Positions 8,866 through 17,824 of a stretch of 64,000 nt of DNA are shown piece after piece. The position numbers and the translations under genes are program-made. The notes beneath the pieces are model-generated. The model saw only the letters and a program-made list of their open reading frames with translations, ran no database searches and had not been told where the DNA came from. The stretch lies in NCBI RefSeq assembly GCF_039975415.1, contig NZ_JBDWHD010000016.1. One strand, given 5' to 3'. This DNA comes from Ascidiaceihabitans sp039975415. GTDB taxonomy: Bacteria; Pseudomonadota; Alphaproteobacteria; Rhodobacterales; Rhodobacteraceae. Each line of letters starts with the position of its first letter. The first letter of the stretch is position 1.

Positions 8866-9291
8866 ATGACGCCCGAAGACCGCGCCCAGAAATCATCCCA
8901 AGCCCTTTGGGAAGGCGACACTGCGTCAAAGTGGTTGGGGATCACGATTGAGGAGGTCCGCGAAGGCCGTTCGGTTCTATCGCTGACAGTGCAACCACAC
9001 CATTGCAACGGCCACGGCATTTGCCACGGCGGCATCACCTTTTCACTGGCCGACAGCGCCTTTGCGTTTGCCTGCAACAGTCGCAATCAGGCAACCGTTG
9101 CCCAACACAACGCCATCACCTTTGTTGCCCCCGGCCACGTCGGTGATACGCTGACCGCCACGGCGCACGAAGTGTCGTTGACAGGACGCAGCGGCATCTA
9201 CGACATCCGCGTCACAAATCAGGACGGCAAGACAATTGCTGAAATGCGGGGCATGTCGCGGGCCATCAAAGGCCAGTTGTTTACAGAATAA
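8866..9291 (+). CDS. paaI: PaaI hydroxyphenylacetyl-CoA thioesterase
   Basis: A 141-residue single-domain hot-dog thioesterase. The motif GHGICHGGITFSLADSAFAF carries the conserved acidic Asp63 and is diagnostic of PaaI. The enzyme is thought to hydrolyse dead-end ring-hydroxylated or other acyl-CoA intermediates and so free CoA during phenylacetate degradation. First gene of a plus-strand paaI-paaK-paaR unit, with 35 bases to paaK. Confidence 0.93.
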   Translation: MTPEDRAQKSSQALWEGDTASKWLGITIEEVREGRSVLSLTVQPHHCNGHGICHGGITFSLADSAFAFACNSRNQATVAQHNAITFVAPGHVGDTLTATAHEVSLTGRSGIYDIRVTNQDGKTIAEMRGMSRAIKGQLFTE

Positions 9292-9326
9292 TTCTACGGG
9301 AACTCTACGGGGACACAGACCAGATC

Positions 9327-10637
9327 ATGAAAGACCTAAGCCCAAAAAAATCAGATCTCGATCCTATCGAAATCGCCAGCCGCGACGAAATATCTGCCTT
9401 GCAACTGCAACGCATGCAATGGTCGGTGCGCCACGCCTATGACAACGTGGCGATGTACAAAAAGCGCTTTGACGATGCGGGTGTGCATCCCGACGACCTG
9501 AAAGAACTTAAAGATCTGGCAAAGTTCCCTTTCACCCACAAAAACGACCTACGGGACAATTACCCCTTTGGAATGTCCGCGGTGCCGCGTGCGCAAATGG
9601 CGCGGGTTCATGCGTCCTCTGGCACAACAGGTAAAGCGACAGTGGTGGTTTACACCAAGCACGACATTGACGTGTGGGCGGATACTTTGGCCCGCAGCCT
9701 GCGCGCCTCTGGGCTTCGGGCTGGTGACATGGTGCACAACGCTTATGGTTATGGGCTGTTCACTGGCGGTTTGGGCGCCCATTACGGCATTGAAAAACTG
9801 GGTGCCACTGTTGTTCCCATGGGCGGCGGCCAGACCGAAAAGCAAATTGGCCTGATCACGGACTTCCAACCCAATGGAATTATGGTGACGCCGTCGTACA
9901 TGCTGAATATTCTTGAAGGCTTTCATAAAGCGGGCATTGATCCGCGATCGTCGTCTTTGGATGTGGGAATTTTCGGCGCCGAGCCGTGGACAAACGCCAT
10001 GCGCAAGGAAGTCGAAGACGCCTTCGACATGCATGCCGTCGACATCTATGGGCTTAGCGAAATCATGGGGCCGGGTGTGGCCAACGAATGTGTTGAAACG
10101 AAAGACGGTTTGCACGTCTGGGAAGACCACTATTATCCCGAAATCATCAATCCTGTCACAGGCGACGTCGTCGAAGATGGCGAAGACGGCGAACTGGTCT
10201 TCACCACACTGACCAAAGAAGGCATGCCCATGATCCGCTACCGCACGCGCGATCTGACACGGTTGTTGCCGGGCACCGCACGCAGTATGCGACGGATGGA
10301 GAAAATAACCGGACGTTCCGATGACATGATCATTTTGCGCGGCGTCAACGTCTTTCCGACGCAAATCGAAGAGCAGCTTTTGGGCACCGAAGGGCTGGCG
10401 CCCTATTTCCAGATCGAGCTGTTCAAATCCGGCCATATGGATGCGATGCGCGTGATCACAGAAGCCACACCCGTTGCCGCAGATGAGGCGTCAAAATCTG
10501 CAGCGGCAACGGCTTTGACAAAGCGTATCAAGGATATGGTGGGTGTTACGACGGACGTTGTCGTAGGCGATCCCGGAACGGCCCCCAGATCGCAGGGCAA
10601 GGCCGTGCGCGTCGTCGACAACCGAAGCAAGGGATAG
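9327..10637 (+). CDS. paaK: phenylacetate-CoA ligase
   Basis: A 436-residue adenylate-forming ligase that activates phenylacetate to phenylacetyl-CoA with ATP and CoA, the entry step of the pathway. The P-loop-like SSGTTGKATVVVYT is at 97-110. GAEPWTNAMRKEVEDAF and YGLSEIMGPGVANEC follow, with the YRTRDL and GRSDDMIILRGVNVFP hinge motifs in the C-terminal part. Length and motifs match PaaK. Sits between paaI and paaR, with the paaR start three bases past its stop. Confidence 0.95.
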   Translation: MKDLSPKKSDLDPIEIASRDEISALQLQRMQWSVRHAYDNVAMYKKRFDDAGVHPDDLKELKDLAKFPFTHKNDLRDNYPFGMSAVPRAQMARVHASSGTTGKATVVVYTKHDIDVWADTLARSLRASGLRAGDMVHNAYGYGLFTGGLGAHYGIEKLGATVVPMGGGQTEKQIGLITDFQPNGIMVTPSYMLNILEGFHKAGIDPRSSSLDVGIFGAEPWTNAMRKEVEDAFDMHAVDIYGLSEIMGPGVANECVETKDGLHVWEDHYYPEIINPVTGDVVEDGEDGELVFTTLTKEGMPMIRYRTRDLTRLLPGTARSMRRMEKITGRSDDMIILRGVNVFPTQIEEQLLGTEGLAPYFQIELFKSGHMDAMRVITEATPVAADEASKSAAATALTKRIKDMVGVTTDVVVGDPGTAPRSQGKAVRVVDNRSKG

Positions 10638-10640
10638 CAC

Positions 10641-11237
10641 TTGGCACGTCCCATCGCCAAAGACCACGACGCGAAACGCGCCCATATCCTGAAAACAGCA
10701 GCCCGCGTGTTTGCCGATACCGGTTTCGCGCGGGCGTCGATGTCGCAGGTGGCGAAAGACTGCGGAATTTCCAAGGCGAACATCTACCACTATTATGACA
10801 GCAAAGACGCGCTGTTGTTTGATATTCTCGACACGTATCTTCTGGCGTTGCGCGATCGCGTTCTGACGCTTTCCCTGACGGGTTTAAGTCCCGAGGCGCA
10901 GCTGCAGGCCATCATCTGTGAAACCTTGCATGCCTATAATGGAATGGACGAGGAACATAAAATCCAGACCGAAGGCATCCCTTTGTTGACGACCAACCAG
11001 CAAGCGATCCTGAAAGGCTATCAACGCGATATGGTTCGCCAACTCAGCGATGTTGTCAAATCGATTGCGCCCCAAGTCTTTGGAGACGACAAAACAAAAC
11101 TTCGCGCCACCGTGATGTCGATCTTTGGCATGTTGAATTGGTTCTACATGTGGAACAGCGGGGCGGGGGATGCCGAGCGCACAGAATATGCGCAGCTTGT
11201 CACCCGATTGACCCTGTCAGGGGTAAAGGGCCTTTAA
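10641..11237 (+). CDS. paaR: TetR-family regulator of phenylacetate genes (PaaR-like)
   Basis: A 198-residue TetR protein. Residues about 10-55 form the HTH (ARVFADTGFARASMSQVAKD, then CGISKANIYHYYDSKDALLF). The C-terminal part resembles the TetR_C domain of regulators found in paa clusters of alpha- and betaproteobacteria. The start is a TTG at 10641 with AAGGGA overlapping the end of paaK. It faces paaE, with only seven bases between the two stop codons. It probably responds to phenylacetyl-CoA and may bind the palindrome at 8813. The name rests on context and general similarity. Confidence 0.82.
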   Translation: MARPIAKDHDAKRAHILKTAARVFADTGFARASMSQVAKDCGISKANIYHYYDSKDALLFDILDTYLLALRDRVLTLSLTGLSPEAQLQAIICETLHAYNGMDEEHKIQTEGIPLLTTNQQAILKGYQRDMVRQLSDVVKSIAPQVFGDDKTKLRATVMSIFGMLNWFYMWNSGAGDAERTEYAQLVTRLTLSGVKGL

Positions 11238-11244
11238 GGGGCCG

Positions 11245-12315
11245 CTAGTGGTGATCGTAGTCCACAACAATGCGGTCACTGACGGGGAACGATTGGCACG
11301 ATAGGATAAACCCCTGTTCGACTTCGTAGTCTTCCAGCGCATGGTTGGCGATCATCTCAACTTCGCCCTCCAGAACCTTGCATTTGCATGTTGAACATAC
11401 ACCTGCCTTGCACGCAAATGGCGCGTCCAGCGCGTTGTCCAAAGCGGCGTCAAGAATGGTCTGGTCCTTGTCCATAGTAAAGCTGCGCGATGCGCCGTCC
11501 ATGGTTATGGTGGCATCGGTTGCTTTGGCTGTGGCGTCGGTACCCGCGCTGGACGCCTTGCGTTTTAACCGGCCCGGCTGGGCACTGGCGAACAGCTCAA
11601 ATTTGATCTGGTCGTCGGTCAGCCCATGATCGCGCAGGGCTGCCGCAATGGCCAGCATCATCGGCTCCGGGCCACAAATGAACGACGTATCGACGCTTTC
11701 GATATCGATCCAGTTGGCAAACAGCGCTTTGCACTTGTCCGCGTCAATGCGGCCCGTGAACAGGTCTATGTCTTGCGCGTCACTTTCCAGAATATGGATC
11801 ACCGTCACCCGTTGCATGTAAAGGTTTTTCAGGTCTTCCAGCTCTTCGCGGAACATGATCGTGTTCACACCGCGGTTGGCATAGACCAGCGTAAAGGTGC
11901 TGTGGGGTTCGCGTTGCAACACCGTCTTCATGATCGACAACACAGGTGTCACCCCAGACCCGCCTGCGAACCCAAGATAATTTTTGCCCACAGCCGCATC
12001 GAGGGGTGTATGAAAATTGCCGGCAGGTTCCATGGCTTCCAACGTCATACCCGGTTTCAAGTTGTCATTGGCCCATGTGGAAAATGCACCGCCATCGACC
12101 TTCTTGATGCCCACCTGCAAGATGCCATCATCTTTGCCCGCGCAAATGGAATAAGACCGGCGCACTTCGGTGCCGTCGAAATCCTGGCGAAAGGTCAGAT
12201 ACTGACCTTGGATAAAGTCGAAATCGCCGCCGCCTGCGGGTTGCAAGCTGACAACAACCGCATCGCGGATCGTTTTATGAACATCAGTGACAGTCAATTG
12301 ATGAAAGCGCGCCAT
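11245..12315 (-). CDS. paaE: 1,2-phenylacetyl-CoA epoxidase reductase subunit
   Basis: A 356-residue NADPH-dependent reductase that feeds electrons to the PaaABCE epoxidase. Residues about 1-240 form a ferredoxin-NADP reductase fold (RRSYSICAG for FAD; GFAGGSGVTPVLSIMKTVL for the nucleotide site). The C-terminus is a plant-type [2Fe-2S] ferredoxin with C302, C307, C310 and C340 in a C-x4-C-x2-C-x29-C array. Last gene of the minus-strand pcaF-paaABCDE group, 12 bases after paaD, and convergent with paaR. Confidence 0.95.
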   Translation of the reverse strand: MARFHQLTVTDVHKTIRDAVVVSLQPAGGGDFDFIQGQYLTFRQDFDGTEVRRSYSICAGKDDGILQVGIKKVDGGAFSTWANDNLKPGMTLEAMEPAGNFHTPLDAAVGKNYLGFAGGSGVTPVLSIMKTVLQREPHSTFTLVYANRGVNTIMFREELEDLKNLYMQRVTVIHILESDAQDIDLFTGRIDADKCKALFANWIDIESVDTSFICGPEPMMLAIAAALRDHGLTDDQIKFELFASAQPGRLKRKASSAGTDATAKATDATITMDGASRSFTMDKDQTILDAALDNALDAPFACKAGVCSTCKCKVLEGEVEMIANHALEDYEVEQGFILSCQSFPVSDRIVVDYDHH

Positions 12316-12327
12316 CTGCTGGTCCTT

Positions 12328-12786
12328 TTAGATACATTTGAAATAGTCGAAGGGTTCAAGGCAGTCTTTACACTGCCACTGGGCCTTACATGGGGTTGAC
12401 CCGAATTGACTGATCCGCACGACATGGGTGGATTTGCAACGTGGGCAGTTTTCCGGCCCACCGGCAGCACGCGGCGGGGCGATGCCGTAATCTGTCAGCT
12501 TTGTGCGCGCACCATCGGTTAACCAGTCGGTGGTCCATGGCGGGCTAAGCTGTGTCTTGATGCGAATGTTGTCCACACCACGGTCGCGCAAGGCCGTTTC
12601 AATATCAAGCGAGATCACAGTGGTCGCAGGGCAGCCCGAATAGGTCGGCGTTACGGCCACTTCAACAGTGTCCCCGTCCCACGCAACACCGCGTACGATG
12701 CCCAGCTCAACCACTGAAATTACCGGTATTTCAGGATCCGGCACATCTGCCAACCACTCCCAGATCGTGTCGACGCTGGGGTGCAT
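12328..12786 (-). CDS. paaD: phenylacetate degradation protein PaaD (DUF59/MIP18-like)
   Basis: A 152-residue protein with an N-terminal DUF59 domain (WLADVPDPEIPVISVVELGI, then VAVTPTYSGCPATTVI). A C-terminal Cys-rich segment (CPRCKSTHVVRISQFG, then CKAQWQCKDCLEPF) may bind metal. PaaD is needed for ring epoxidation in vivo, probably in Fe-S or metal maturation rather than catalysis. One base separates it from paaC. Confidence 0.93.
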   Translation of the reverse strand: MHPSVDTIWEWLADVPDPEIPVISVVELGIVRGVAWDGDTVEVAVTPTYSGCPATTVISLDIETALRDRGVDNIRIKTQLSPPWTTDWLTDGARTKLTDYGIAPPRAAGGPENCPRCKSTHVVRISQFGSTPCKAQWQCKDCLEPFDYFKCI

Positions 12787-12787
12787 G

Positions 12788-13549
12788 TTACCAGTTGGCT
12801 CCGGGATAGGCGCGTTGCAGCCATTGCATCTGCGTCAGAATATGCCCCAGATGCTCACTGTGCTGACGCCCTGATTTACCACCTTTGTGCGCAAAATCGC
12901 TGTCGGGAATGGTAAGCGTCGCCTGCGCCATCACATCCCCCACATGCGCGTCAAACGCAGCCCTCAAACTGGTCAGCTTAGGGGCGATACCAGCCTCAGC
13001 CATAGCCGTATCAACAGCATCGGGCACAAACATCTCGCCCACATAGGGCCAAAGCAGATTTAGCGCATCCTGCATGCGTCGGTGGCTTTCCAAAGTGCCG
13101 TCGCCCAAGCTGATCACCGTGTCGCCGGAGCGTTCCACATGGTATTGTACTTCTTTGACGGCTTTGGCCGCAATTTCGGCCACACGCGGTTCCGAGGACT
13201 GTTCCAAACCGCGCAGCATTGCCAAGTGCCATACATCGAACAGGAACTGGCGCATCATCGTTTGACCGAAATCACCGTTGGGTTGTTCCGTCAGCAAACA
13301 ATTGCGAAAATCCCACGCATCGCGCAGCATTGCCAGATCATCAGCACTGCGGTTTTCGTCTTCCACTTCGCCGGCCAGACCAAGCCACATTTGTGTTTGG
13401 CCAATCAGATCAAGGGCTGTGTTGGCCAGCGCAATGTCTTCTTCAAGGATCGGCGCATGCCCACACCATTCGCTGACGCGGTGCCCCAACACCAACGTGT
13501 TGTCCCCCATCCGGCACAGAAATTCAAAATAGGCGGCACGGTCCGTCAT
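12788..13549 (-). CDS. paaC: 1,2-phenylacetyl-CoA epoxidase structural subunit
   Basis: A 253-residue subunit of the multicomponent phenylacetyl-CoA epoxidase. It has a ferritin-like helical fold like PaaA but acts as the structural partner. Recognisable segments are DNTLVLGHRVSEWCGHAPILEE near the N-terminus, DFGQTMMRQFLFD and KEVQYHVERSGDTVISLGDG. Its start codon overlaps the paaB stop by one base, giving tight coupling. Confidence 0.94.
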   Translation of the reverse strand: MTDRAAYFEFLCRMGDNTLVLGHRVSEWCGHAPILEEDIALANTALDLIGQTQMWLGLAGEVEDENRSADDLAMLRDAWDFRNCLLTEQPNGDFGQTMMRQFLFDVWHLAMLRGLEQSSEPRVAEIAAKAVKEVQYHVERSGDTVISLGDGTLESHRRMQDALNLLWPYVGEMFVPDAVDTAMAEAGIAPKLTSLRAAFDAHVGDVMAQATLTIPDSDFAHKGGKSGRQHSEHLGHILTQMQWLQRAYPGANW

Positions 13550-13878
13550 TACATCGCCCCCACTTCGTCGGGGATGTCGAAAAATGTCGGATGACGGTAC
13601 ACTTTCGCTTCCGAGGGGTCGTACATCGGGCCTTTGTCCGACGGCGAAGACGCGGCAATATGGCGGGCTTCGACAACCCAGATGCTGACGCCTTCATTGC
13701 GGCGGGTGTAAACGTCGCGGGCGTTTTTCATCGCCATTTCTTCATCGGGCGCGTGCAAGCTGCCCACATGTCTGTGGCTCATGCCGTGTTGACCGCGAAT
13801 GAACACTTCCCACAAAGGCCACTCGGCGCGCTTGGGTGTGTCTTGTGATACCGAAGTTTCAGAGTTTGAGGAGGTCAT
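13549..13878 (-). CDS. paaB: 1,2-phenylacetyl-CoA epoxidase subunit B
   Basis: A 109-residue small subunit of the epoxidase. The core WPLWEVFIRGQHGMSHRHVG and SLHAPDEEMAMKNARDVYTRRNEG match PaaB closely. The ATG at 13878 overlaps the paaA stop as ATGA. A longer in-frame reading back to 13992 exists but would overlap paaA and is not conserved in character. PaaB is thought to bridge or stabilise PaaAC complexes. Confidence 0.94.
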   Translation of the reverse strand: MTSSNSETSVSQDTPKRAEWPLWEVFIRGQHGMSHRHVGSLHAPDEEMAMKNARDVYTRRNEGVSIWVVEARHIAASSPSDKGPMYDPSEAKVYRHPTFFDIPDEVGAM

Positions 13879-14852
13879 TCCGCAGCCACCTTTCCGATAC
13901 GGCGTTTTTCGGCATGGGCCAGCATACCGTCCCGCACCCATGCGCCGTCGTCCCACGCCTTGTTGCGCGCAGCCAAGCGTTCTGTGTTGCACGGGCCGTT
14001 GCCGCGCAGCACATCAAAGAATTCGTTCCAGTCGGGTTCGGCGAAATCATAGCCGCCTTTGTCTTCGTTCCACGCCAGCGTTTCATCTGGCACCGTCAGC
14101 CCAAGATATTCCGCCTGTGGCACCGTCTGGTCGACGAACTTTTGGCGCAGCTCGTCATTGGTGTTCATCTTGATTTTCCACGCCATGGACTGTTCGGAAT
14201 GGGTGCTTTCAGCATCTGACGGGCCGAACATCATCAGCGATGGAAACCACAAGCGGTTCAACGCATCCTGCGCCATTTTCTTTTGCGCAGGCGTGCCTTT
14301 GGCCATCTTCATCATGATGTCGTAGCCTTGGCGCTGGTGGAACGATTCCTCTTTGCAGATGCGCACCATCGCACGGGCATAGGGACCGTAAGACGTGCGT
14401 TGCAGCGGCACCTGGTTCATGATGGCAGCCCCGTCCACAAGCCAACCCACAGCGCCCATATCGGCCCATGTCAGCGTGGGGTAGTTGAAAATGGACGAAT
14501 ATTTCATCCGCCCGTCCAGCAGCATTTCCGTCATCTCGTCGCGCGTCACGCCAAGTGTTTCAGCGCCACAGTACAAATACAAACCGTGGCCCGCTTCGTC
14601 TTGCACTTTGGCCAACAGGATGGCTTTGCGTTCCAGTGTCGGCGCACGGGTGATCCAGTTGCCTTCGGGCAGCTGACCCACAATCTCGGAATGCGCGTGT
14701 TGCCCCATCTGACGGATCAGCGTCTTGCGGTATCCCACAGGCATCCAGTCTTTGGGCTCGATCTTTTCACCAGCGTCAATGCGCGCCTGAAAGGCCGCCA
14801 GCTTTTCGGGGTCTTCAAGCGTCGCTTCGGATTTTACCATCTGTGCATACAT
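13875..14852 (-). CDS. paaA: 1,2-phenylacetyl-CoA epoxidase catalytic subunit
   Basis: A 325-residue diiron monooxygenase subunit that epoxidises the aromatic ring of phenylacetyl-CoA. Diiron-type motifs are visible in KVQDEAGHGLYLYCGAETLG and ICKEESFHQRQGYDIMMKMA. The upstream segment RQMGQHAHSEIVGQLPEGNW is characteristic of PaaA. It follows pcaF/paaJ by 22 bases and overlaps paaB by four, placing it within one minus-strand operon. Confidence 0.96.
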   Translation of the reverse strand: MYAQMVKSEATLEDPEKLAAFQARIDAGEKIEPKDWMPVGYRKTLIRQMGQHAHSEIVGQLPEGNWITRAPTLERKAILLAKVQDEAGHGLYLYCGAETLGVTRDEMTEMLLDGRMKYSSIFNYPTLTWADMGAVGWLVDGAAIMNQVPLQRTSYGPYARAMVRICKEESFHQRQGYDIMMKMAKGTPAQKKMAQDALNRLWFPSLMMFGPSDAESTHSEQSMAWKIKMNTNDELRQKFVDQTVPQAEYLGLTVPDETLAWNEDKGGYDFAEPDWNEFFDVLRGNGPCNTERLAARNKAWDDGAWVRDGMLAHAEKRRIGKVAAE

Positions 14853-14874
14853 TTGAGCGTCTCCTGTCAGGACC

Positions 14875-16077
14875 TTAAATTCGTTCGATAATCATGGCAG
14901 CGCCTTGGCCCACACCCACGCACATCGTGCACAGGGCATAGCGGCCACCGCTGCGTGTCAACTGATGCGCCGCTGTCAGAACCAGACGTGCGCCCGACAT
15001 GCCAAGCGGATGACCGATTGCAATGGCGCCCCCTTGCGGGTTCACCCGCGGATCGTCATCAGCCACACCAAGTTCACGCAACGTGGCAAGACCTTGGGCG
15101 GCAAAAGCTTCGTTCAGTTCGATGATGTCCATCTGGTCAATGGTCAGACCGGCACGGTCCAGCACCTTTTGGCTGGCAGGAACCGGACCGATCCCCATCA
15201 CACGCGGCGCAACCCCAGCCGAGGACATGCCGACGATCCGCGCCATCGGGGTCAACCCGTGCTGCGTTGCTGCCGCTTCTGACGCAATCAACAAGGCCGC
15301 GGCCCCGTCGTTCACACCGCTTGCATTGCCAGCTGTAACGCTAAGATCAGGGCCATTCACACCTTTCAGTTTTGCCAGCTTTGCAGCATCTGTTCCGGGG
15401 CGGGGGTGTTCATCCGTGTCAAAGACAACCGCATCCCCTTTGCGCTGCGGGATGTTCACCGCGCAGATTTCATCCGCGAAACAGCCGGCGTCATGGGCTG
15501 CAGCCCAGTTTTCTTGGGACCGTGCGGCCATTGCATCCTGATCCGCGCGGTTCACCCCGTAATCGGCGGCAACATTATCCGCTGTTTGGGGCATGGAATC
15601 GACACCGTACTGCGCTTGCATCTTGGGATTGATGAAACGCCAGCCGATGGTCGTGTCGTAAACCGTGTTGGCGCGGGTGAAGGCGCTGGTGGCTTTGGGC
15701 ATCACAAAGGGCGCGCGGCTCATGCTTTCGACGCCGCCTGCGATGGTCAGGTCATAGTCGCCTGCCTTGATCCCCCGCGCAGCAAATCCCACGGCATCCA
15801 TGCCACTGGCACACAGGCGGTTGATTGTCGTGCCAGGCACGTCTTCGGGCAGACCGGCAAGCAAAGCCGCCATGCGGGCCACATTGCGGTTGTCTTCGCC
15901 GGCCTGATTGGCAGAGCCGAAAATCACGTCATCCACACGCGACCAGTCCACATCGACATTGCGTTCCATCAAAGCTGCGATCGGAAGGGACGCCAGATCA
16001 TCGGTGCGCACAGACGACAGTGCCCCGCCGTAGCGGCCGATCGGCGTTCTGACACCGTCACAAATCAAAGCTTCCAT
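14875..16077 (-). CDS. pcaF: 3-oxoadipyl-CoA / 3-oxo-5,6-dehydrosuberyl-CoA thiolase
   Basis: A 400-residue thiolase. The active-site Cys lies in NRLCASGMDAVGFAARG (about 90). The catalytic His is in GGAIAIGHPLGMSGARL and the second Cys in CTMCVGVGQGAAM. Such enzymes cleave beta-ketoadipyl-CoA to succinyl-CoA and acetyl-CoA, and the same enzyme (PaaJ) serves phenylacetate. Context (first gene before paaABCDE, with pobA/pcaC nearby) suggests that it closes both routes. Sequence alone does not separate PcaF from PaaJ. Confidence 0.9.
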   Translation of the reverse strand: MEALICDGVRTPIGRYGGALSSVRTDDLASLPIAALMERNVDVDWSRVDDVIFGSANQAGEDNRNVARMAALLAGLPEDVPGTTINRLCASGMDAVGFAARGIKAGDYDLTIAGGVESMSRAPFVMPKATSAFTRANTVYDTTIGWRFINPKMQAQYGVDSMPQTADNVAADYGVNRADQDAMAARSQENWAAAHDAGCFADEICAVNIPQRKGDAVVFDTDEHPRPGTDAAKLAKLKGVNGPDLSVTAGNASGVNDGAAALLIASEAAATQHGLTPMARIVGMSSAGVAPRVMGIGPVPASQKVLDRAGLTIDQMDIIELNEAFAAQGLATLRELGVADDDPRVNPQGGAIAIGHPLGMSGARLVLTAAHQLTRSGGRYALCTMCVGVGQGAAMIIERI

Positions 16078-16150
16078 GCGTCATTCCACCCTTAGATTGG
16101 TCTTTCCCCTACTATCTATAATAAGACGGATGGATTCGATCAACTATAAA

Positions 16151-16186
16151 GTTACTGAAAAACCCATCGTTAAGTTTTTAAGTAAC
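16151..16186. promoter_or_regulatory. 13-bp inverted repeat in the pcaF / TRIC divergent region
   Basis: GTTACTGAAAAAC (16151-16163) pairs with GTTTTTAAGTAAC (16174-16186) at 12 of 13 positions across a ten-base loop. The 231-base region (16078-16308) holds no gene. The repeat lies 74 bases from pcaF and 122 from the divergent membrane protein gene. It could be an operator or a transcript hairpin; the binder is unknown. Confidence 0.6.
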
Positions 16187-16308
16187 GCTTTTGGTGAAGC
16201 CATCAGAATTCACTATTGCAACCGTTCACACAGCAATACTTTTGATGATACCAAGCGGCAGTGGATGCTGCAGCCACCGCACATCCGTCCCAACCAGAGA
16301 CCCGACAT

Positions 16309-16923
16309 ATGACAGTTGCACTGCTTTTTATCCTACTTGATGCAGTGGGCACCTTTGTGTTCGGCCTAAGCGGCGCAATGGTCGCCATGAGGCGGCGTTT
16401 CGATATCTTCGGCATACTGGTTCTGGCTGTCGCAACAGGGGTCGCCGGCGGCATGGTGCGCGACCTGTTGCTAGGGTCCACGCCACCCGATGCCCTGCGC
16501 ACTGTCTGGCCTTTGGCCATCGCAAGCCTTGCGGGGTTGTGCGTATTTTTCTTCAAACCCCTGATCGAACGGCTGAACCGCCCCGTTATGCTTTTGGATG
16601 CCATCGGGCTTGGCATCTTTGCTGTCGCTGGCTGCCGCAAAGCCCTGCTTTATGGGCTTGATGCACCCGGGGCCGTTCTTTTGGGCGTGATTTCGGCGGT
16701 AGGCGGGGGTGTATTAAGGGACATTATGGCGACGGAAGTGCCGCGTGTGCTTCACGAAGATATCTATGCACTTGCCGCTCTTGCGGGGGCGGCCGCTTAT
16801 GCGGGCTGTCTGTGGTTTGGGGTTCAAGACAGCATCGCGGCCGTGGGTGCTGTCATTCTTGCAGTTGGGTTACGACTGGCAAGCGTGCGCTTTGGATGGC
16901 ATTTGCCGCATCCTCCGAAGTGA
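16309..16923 (+). CDS. trimeric intracellular cation (TRIC) channel family / UPF0126 membrane protein
   Basis: A 204-residue hydrophobic protein with about seven membrane segments arranged as two similar halves. The family signatures are FGLSGAMVAMRRRFDIFGI and VATGVAGGMVRDLLLG in the first half, with GLGIFAVAGCRKALLYGLDA and GVISAVGGGVLRDIM in the second. Bacterial members are homologues of TRIC channels, and potassium or other monovalent-cation transport has been suggested. I chose ATG 16309 because the first membrane helix begins at once. An upstream in-frame ATG at 16261 adds a polar 16-residue leader. Not obviously linked to the aromatic genes. Confidence 0.85.
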   Translation: MTVALLFILLDAVGTFVFGLSGAMVAMRRRFDIFGILVLAVATGVAGGMVRDLLLGSTPPDALRTVWPLAIASLAGLCVFFFKPLIERLNRPVMLLDAIGLGIFAVAGCRKALLYGLDAPGAVLLGVISAVGGGVLRDIMATEVPRVLHEDIYALAALAGAAAYAGCLWFGVQDSIAAVGAVILAVGLRLASVRFGWHLPHPPK

Positions 16924-16986
16924 CAGGTCTGGGCAGACGGCACTGCGTTCGCTACACTACACCCTCACCGCGAAAGGAAGCCAAGC

Positions 16987-17823
16987 ATGTCCAATCCCTG
17001 CATTATTTGCGTCGCAATCACCGGATCCGTGCCCTCAAAAAACGACAACCCTGCGGTGCCGATCACGATCGCAGAACAGATCGAAAGCACACATGAGGCA
17101 TTTGAGGCCGGGGCAAGCATTGCCCATTGCCATGTGCGGGACGACAACGGCACACCCACATCTGATCCCGACCGCTTTGCGGCATTGAAGGAAGGGATAG
17201 AAGCCCATTGTCCCGGCATGATCGTCCAGCTTTCGACGGGTGGGCGGTCCGGCGCGGGACGTGACCGCGGGGGCATGTTGCCATTGTCGCCGGACATGGC
17301 GTCTTTGTCGGTGGGATCAAACAATTTCCCAACACGCGTCTATGAAAACAGCCCCGATCTGGTCGATTGGCTGGCATCGGAGATGATCACGCACAACGTG
17401 AAACCCGAAATCGAAGCCTTCGATCTGAGCCATATCGTTCAAGCCACACGCATGGCGGCTGACGGGCGATTGAAAGGCCCGCTTTATGTGCAATTCGTGA
17501 TGGGCGTGAAGAATGCAATGCCGGCAGATGAGCCTATTTTCGACTTCTACATCGAAACCCTAAAGCGTCTCGCACCCGATGCCCAATGGTGCGCCGCAGG
17601 CATCGGACAGGCGCAGCTTACCGTCAATGAATGGTCGATTTCCAAAGGCGGGCACACACGTGCCGGATTGGAAGACAACGTGCGCTTGGACCGCACCACG
17701 CTGGCCCCGTCAAATGCGGCATTGGTGCAACGTGCCGTGGACTTGTGTGAAAAATACGAACGCCCCGTCGCCACATGGCAACAGGCCCGCAACATTCTGG
17801 GGTTGCGGAAAGTCATGGTCTGA
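16987..17823 (+). CDS. beta-keto acid cleavage enzyme (BKACE, DUF849)
   Basis: A 278-residue TIM-barrel enzyme of the BKACE family, which condenses a beta-keto acid with acetyl-CoA and releases acetoacetate plus a new CoA ester. The metal-binding HCHVRDDNG (about 49-57), IVQLSTGGRSGAG, the GIGQAQL segment and HTRAGLEDNVRLDRTTLA are all present. Known substrates include 3-keto-5-aminohexanoate and 3-dehydrocarnitine; the residues seen here do not fix the substrate. A sulfotransferase gene starts two bases after its stop, so the two are probably co-expressed. Confidence 0.9.
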   Translation: MSNPCIICVAITGSVPSKNDNPAVPITIAEQIESTHEAFEAGASIAHCHVRDDNGTPTSDPDRFAALKEGIEAHCPGMIVQLSTGGRSGAGRDRGGMLPLSPDMASLSVGSNNFPTRVYENSPDLVDWLASEMITHNVKPEIEAFDLSHIVQATRMAADGRLKGPLYVQFVMGVKNAMPADEPIFDFYIETLKRLAPDAQWCAAGIGQAQLTVNEWSISKGGHTRAGLEDNVRLDRTTLAPSNAALVQRAVDLCEKYERPVATWQQARNILGLRKVMV

Positions 17824-17824
17824 A

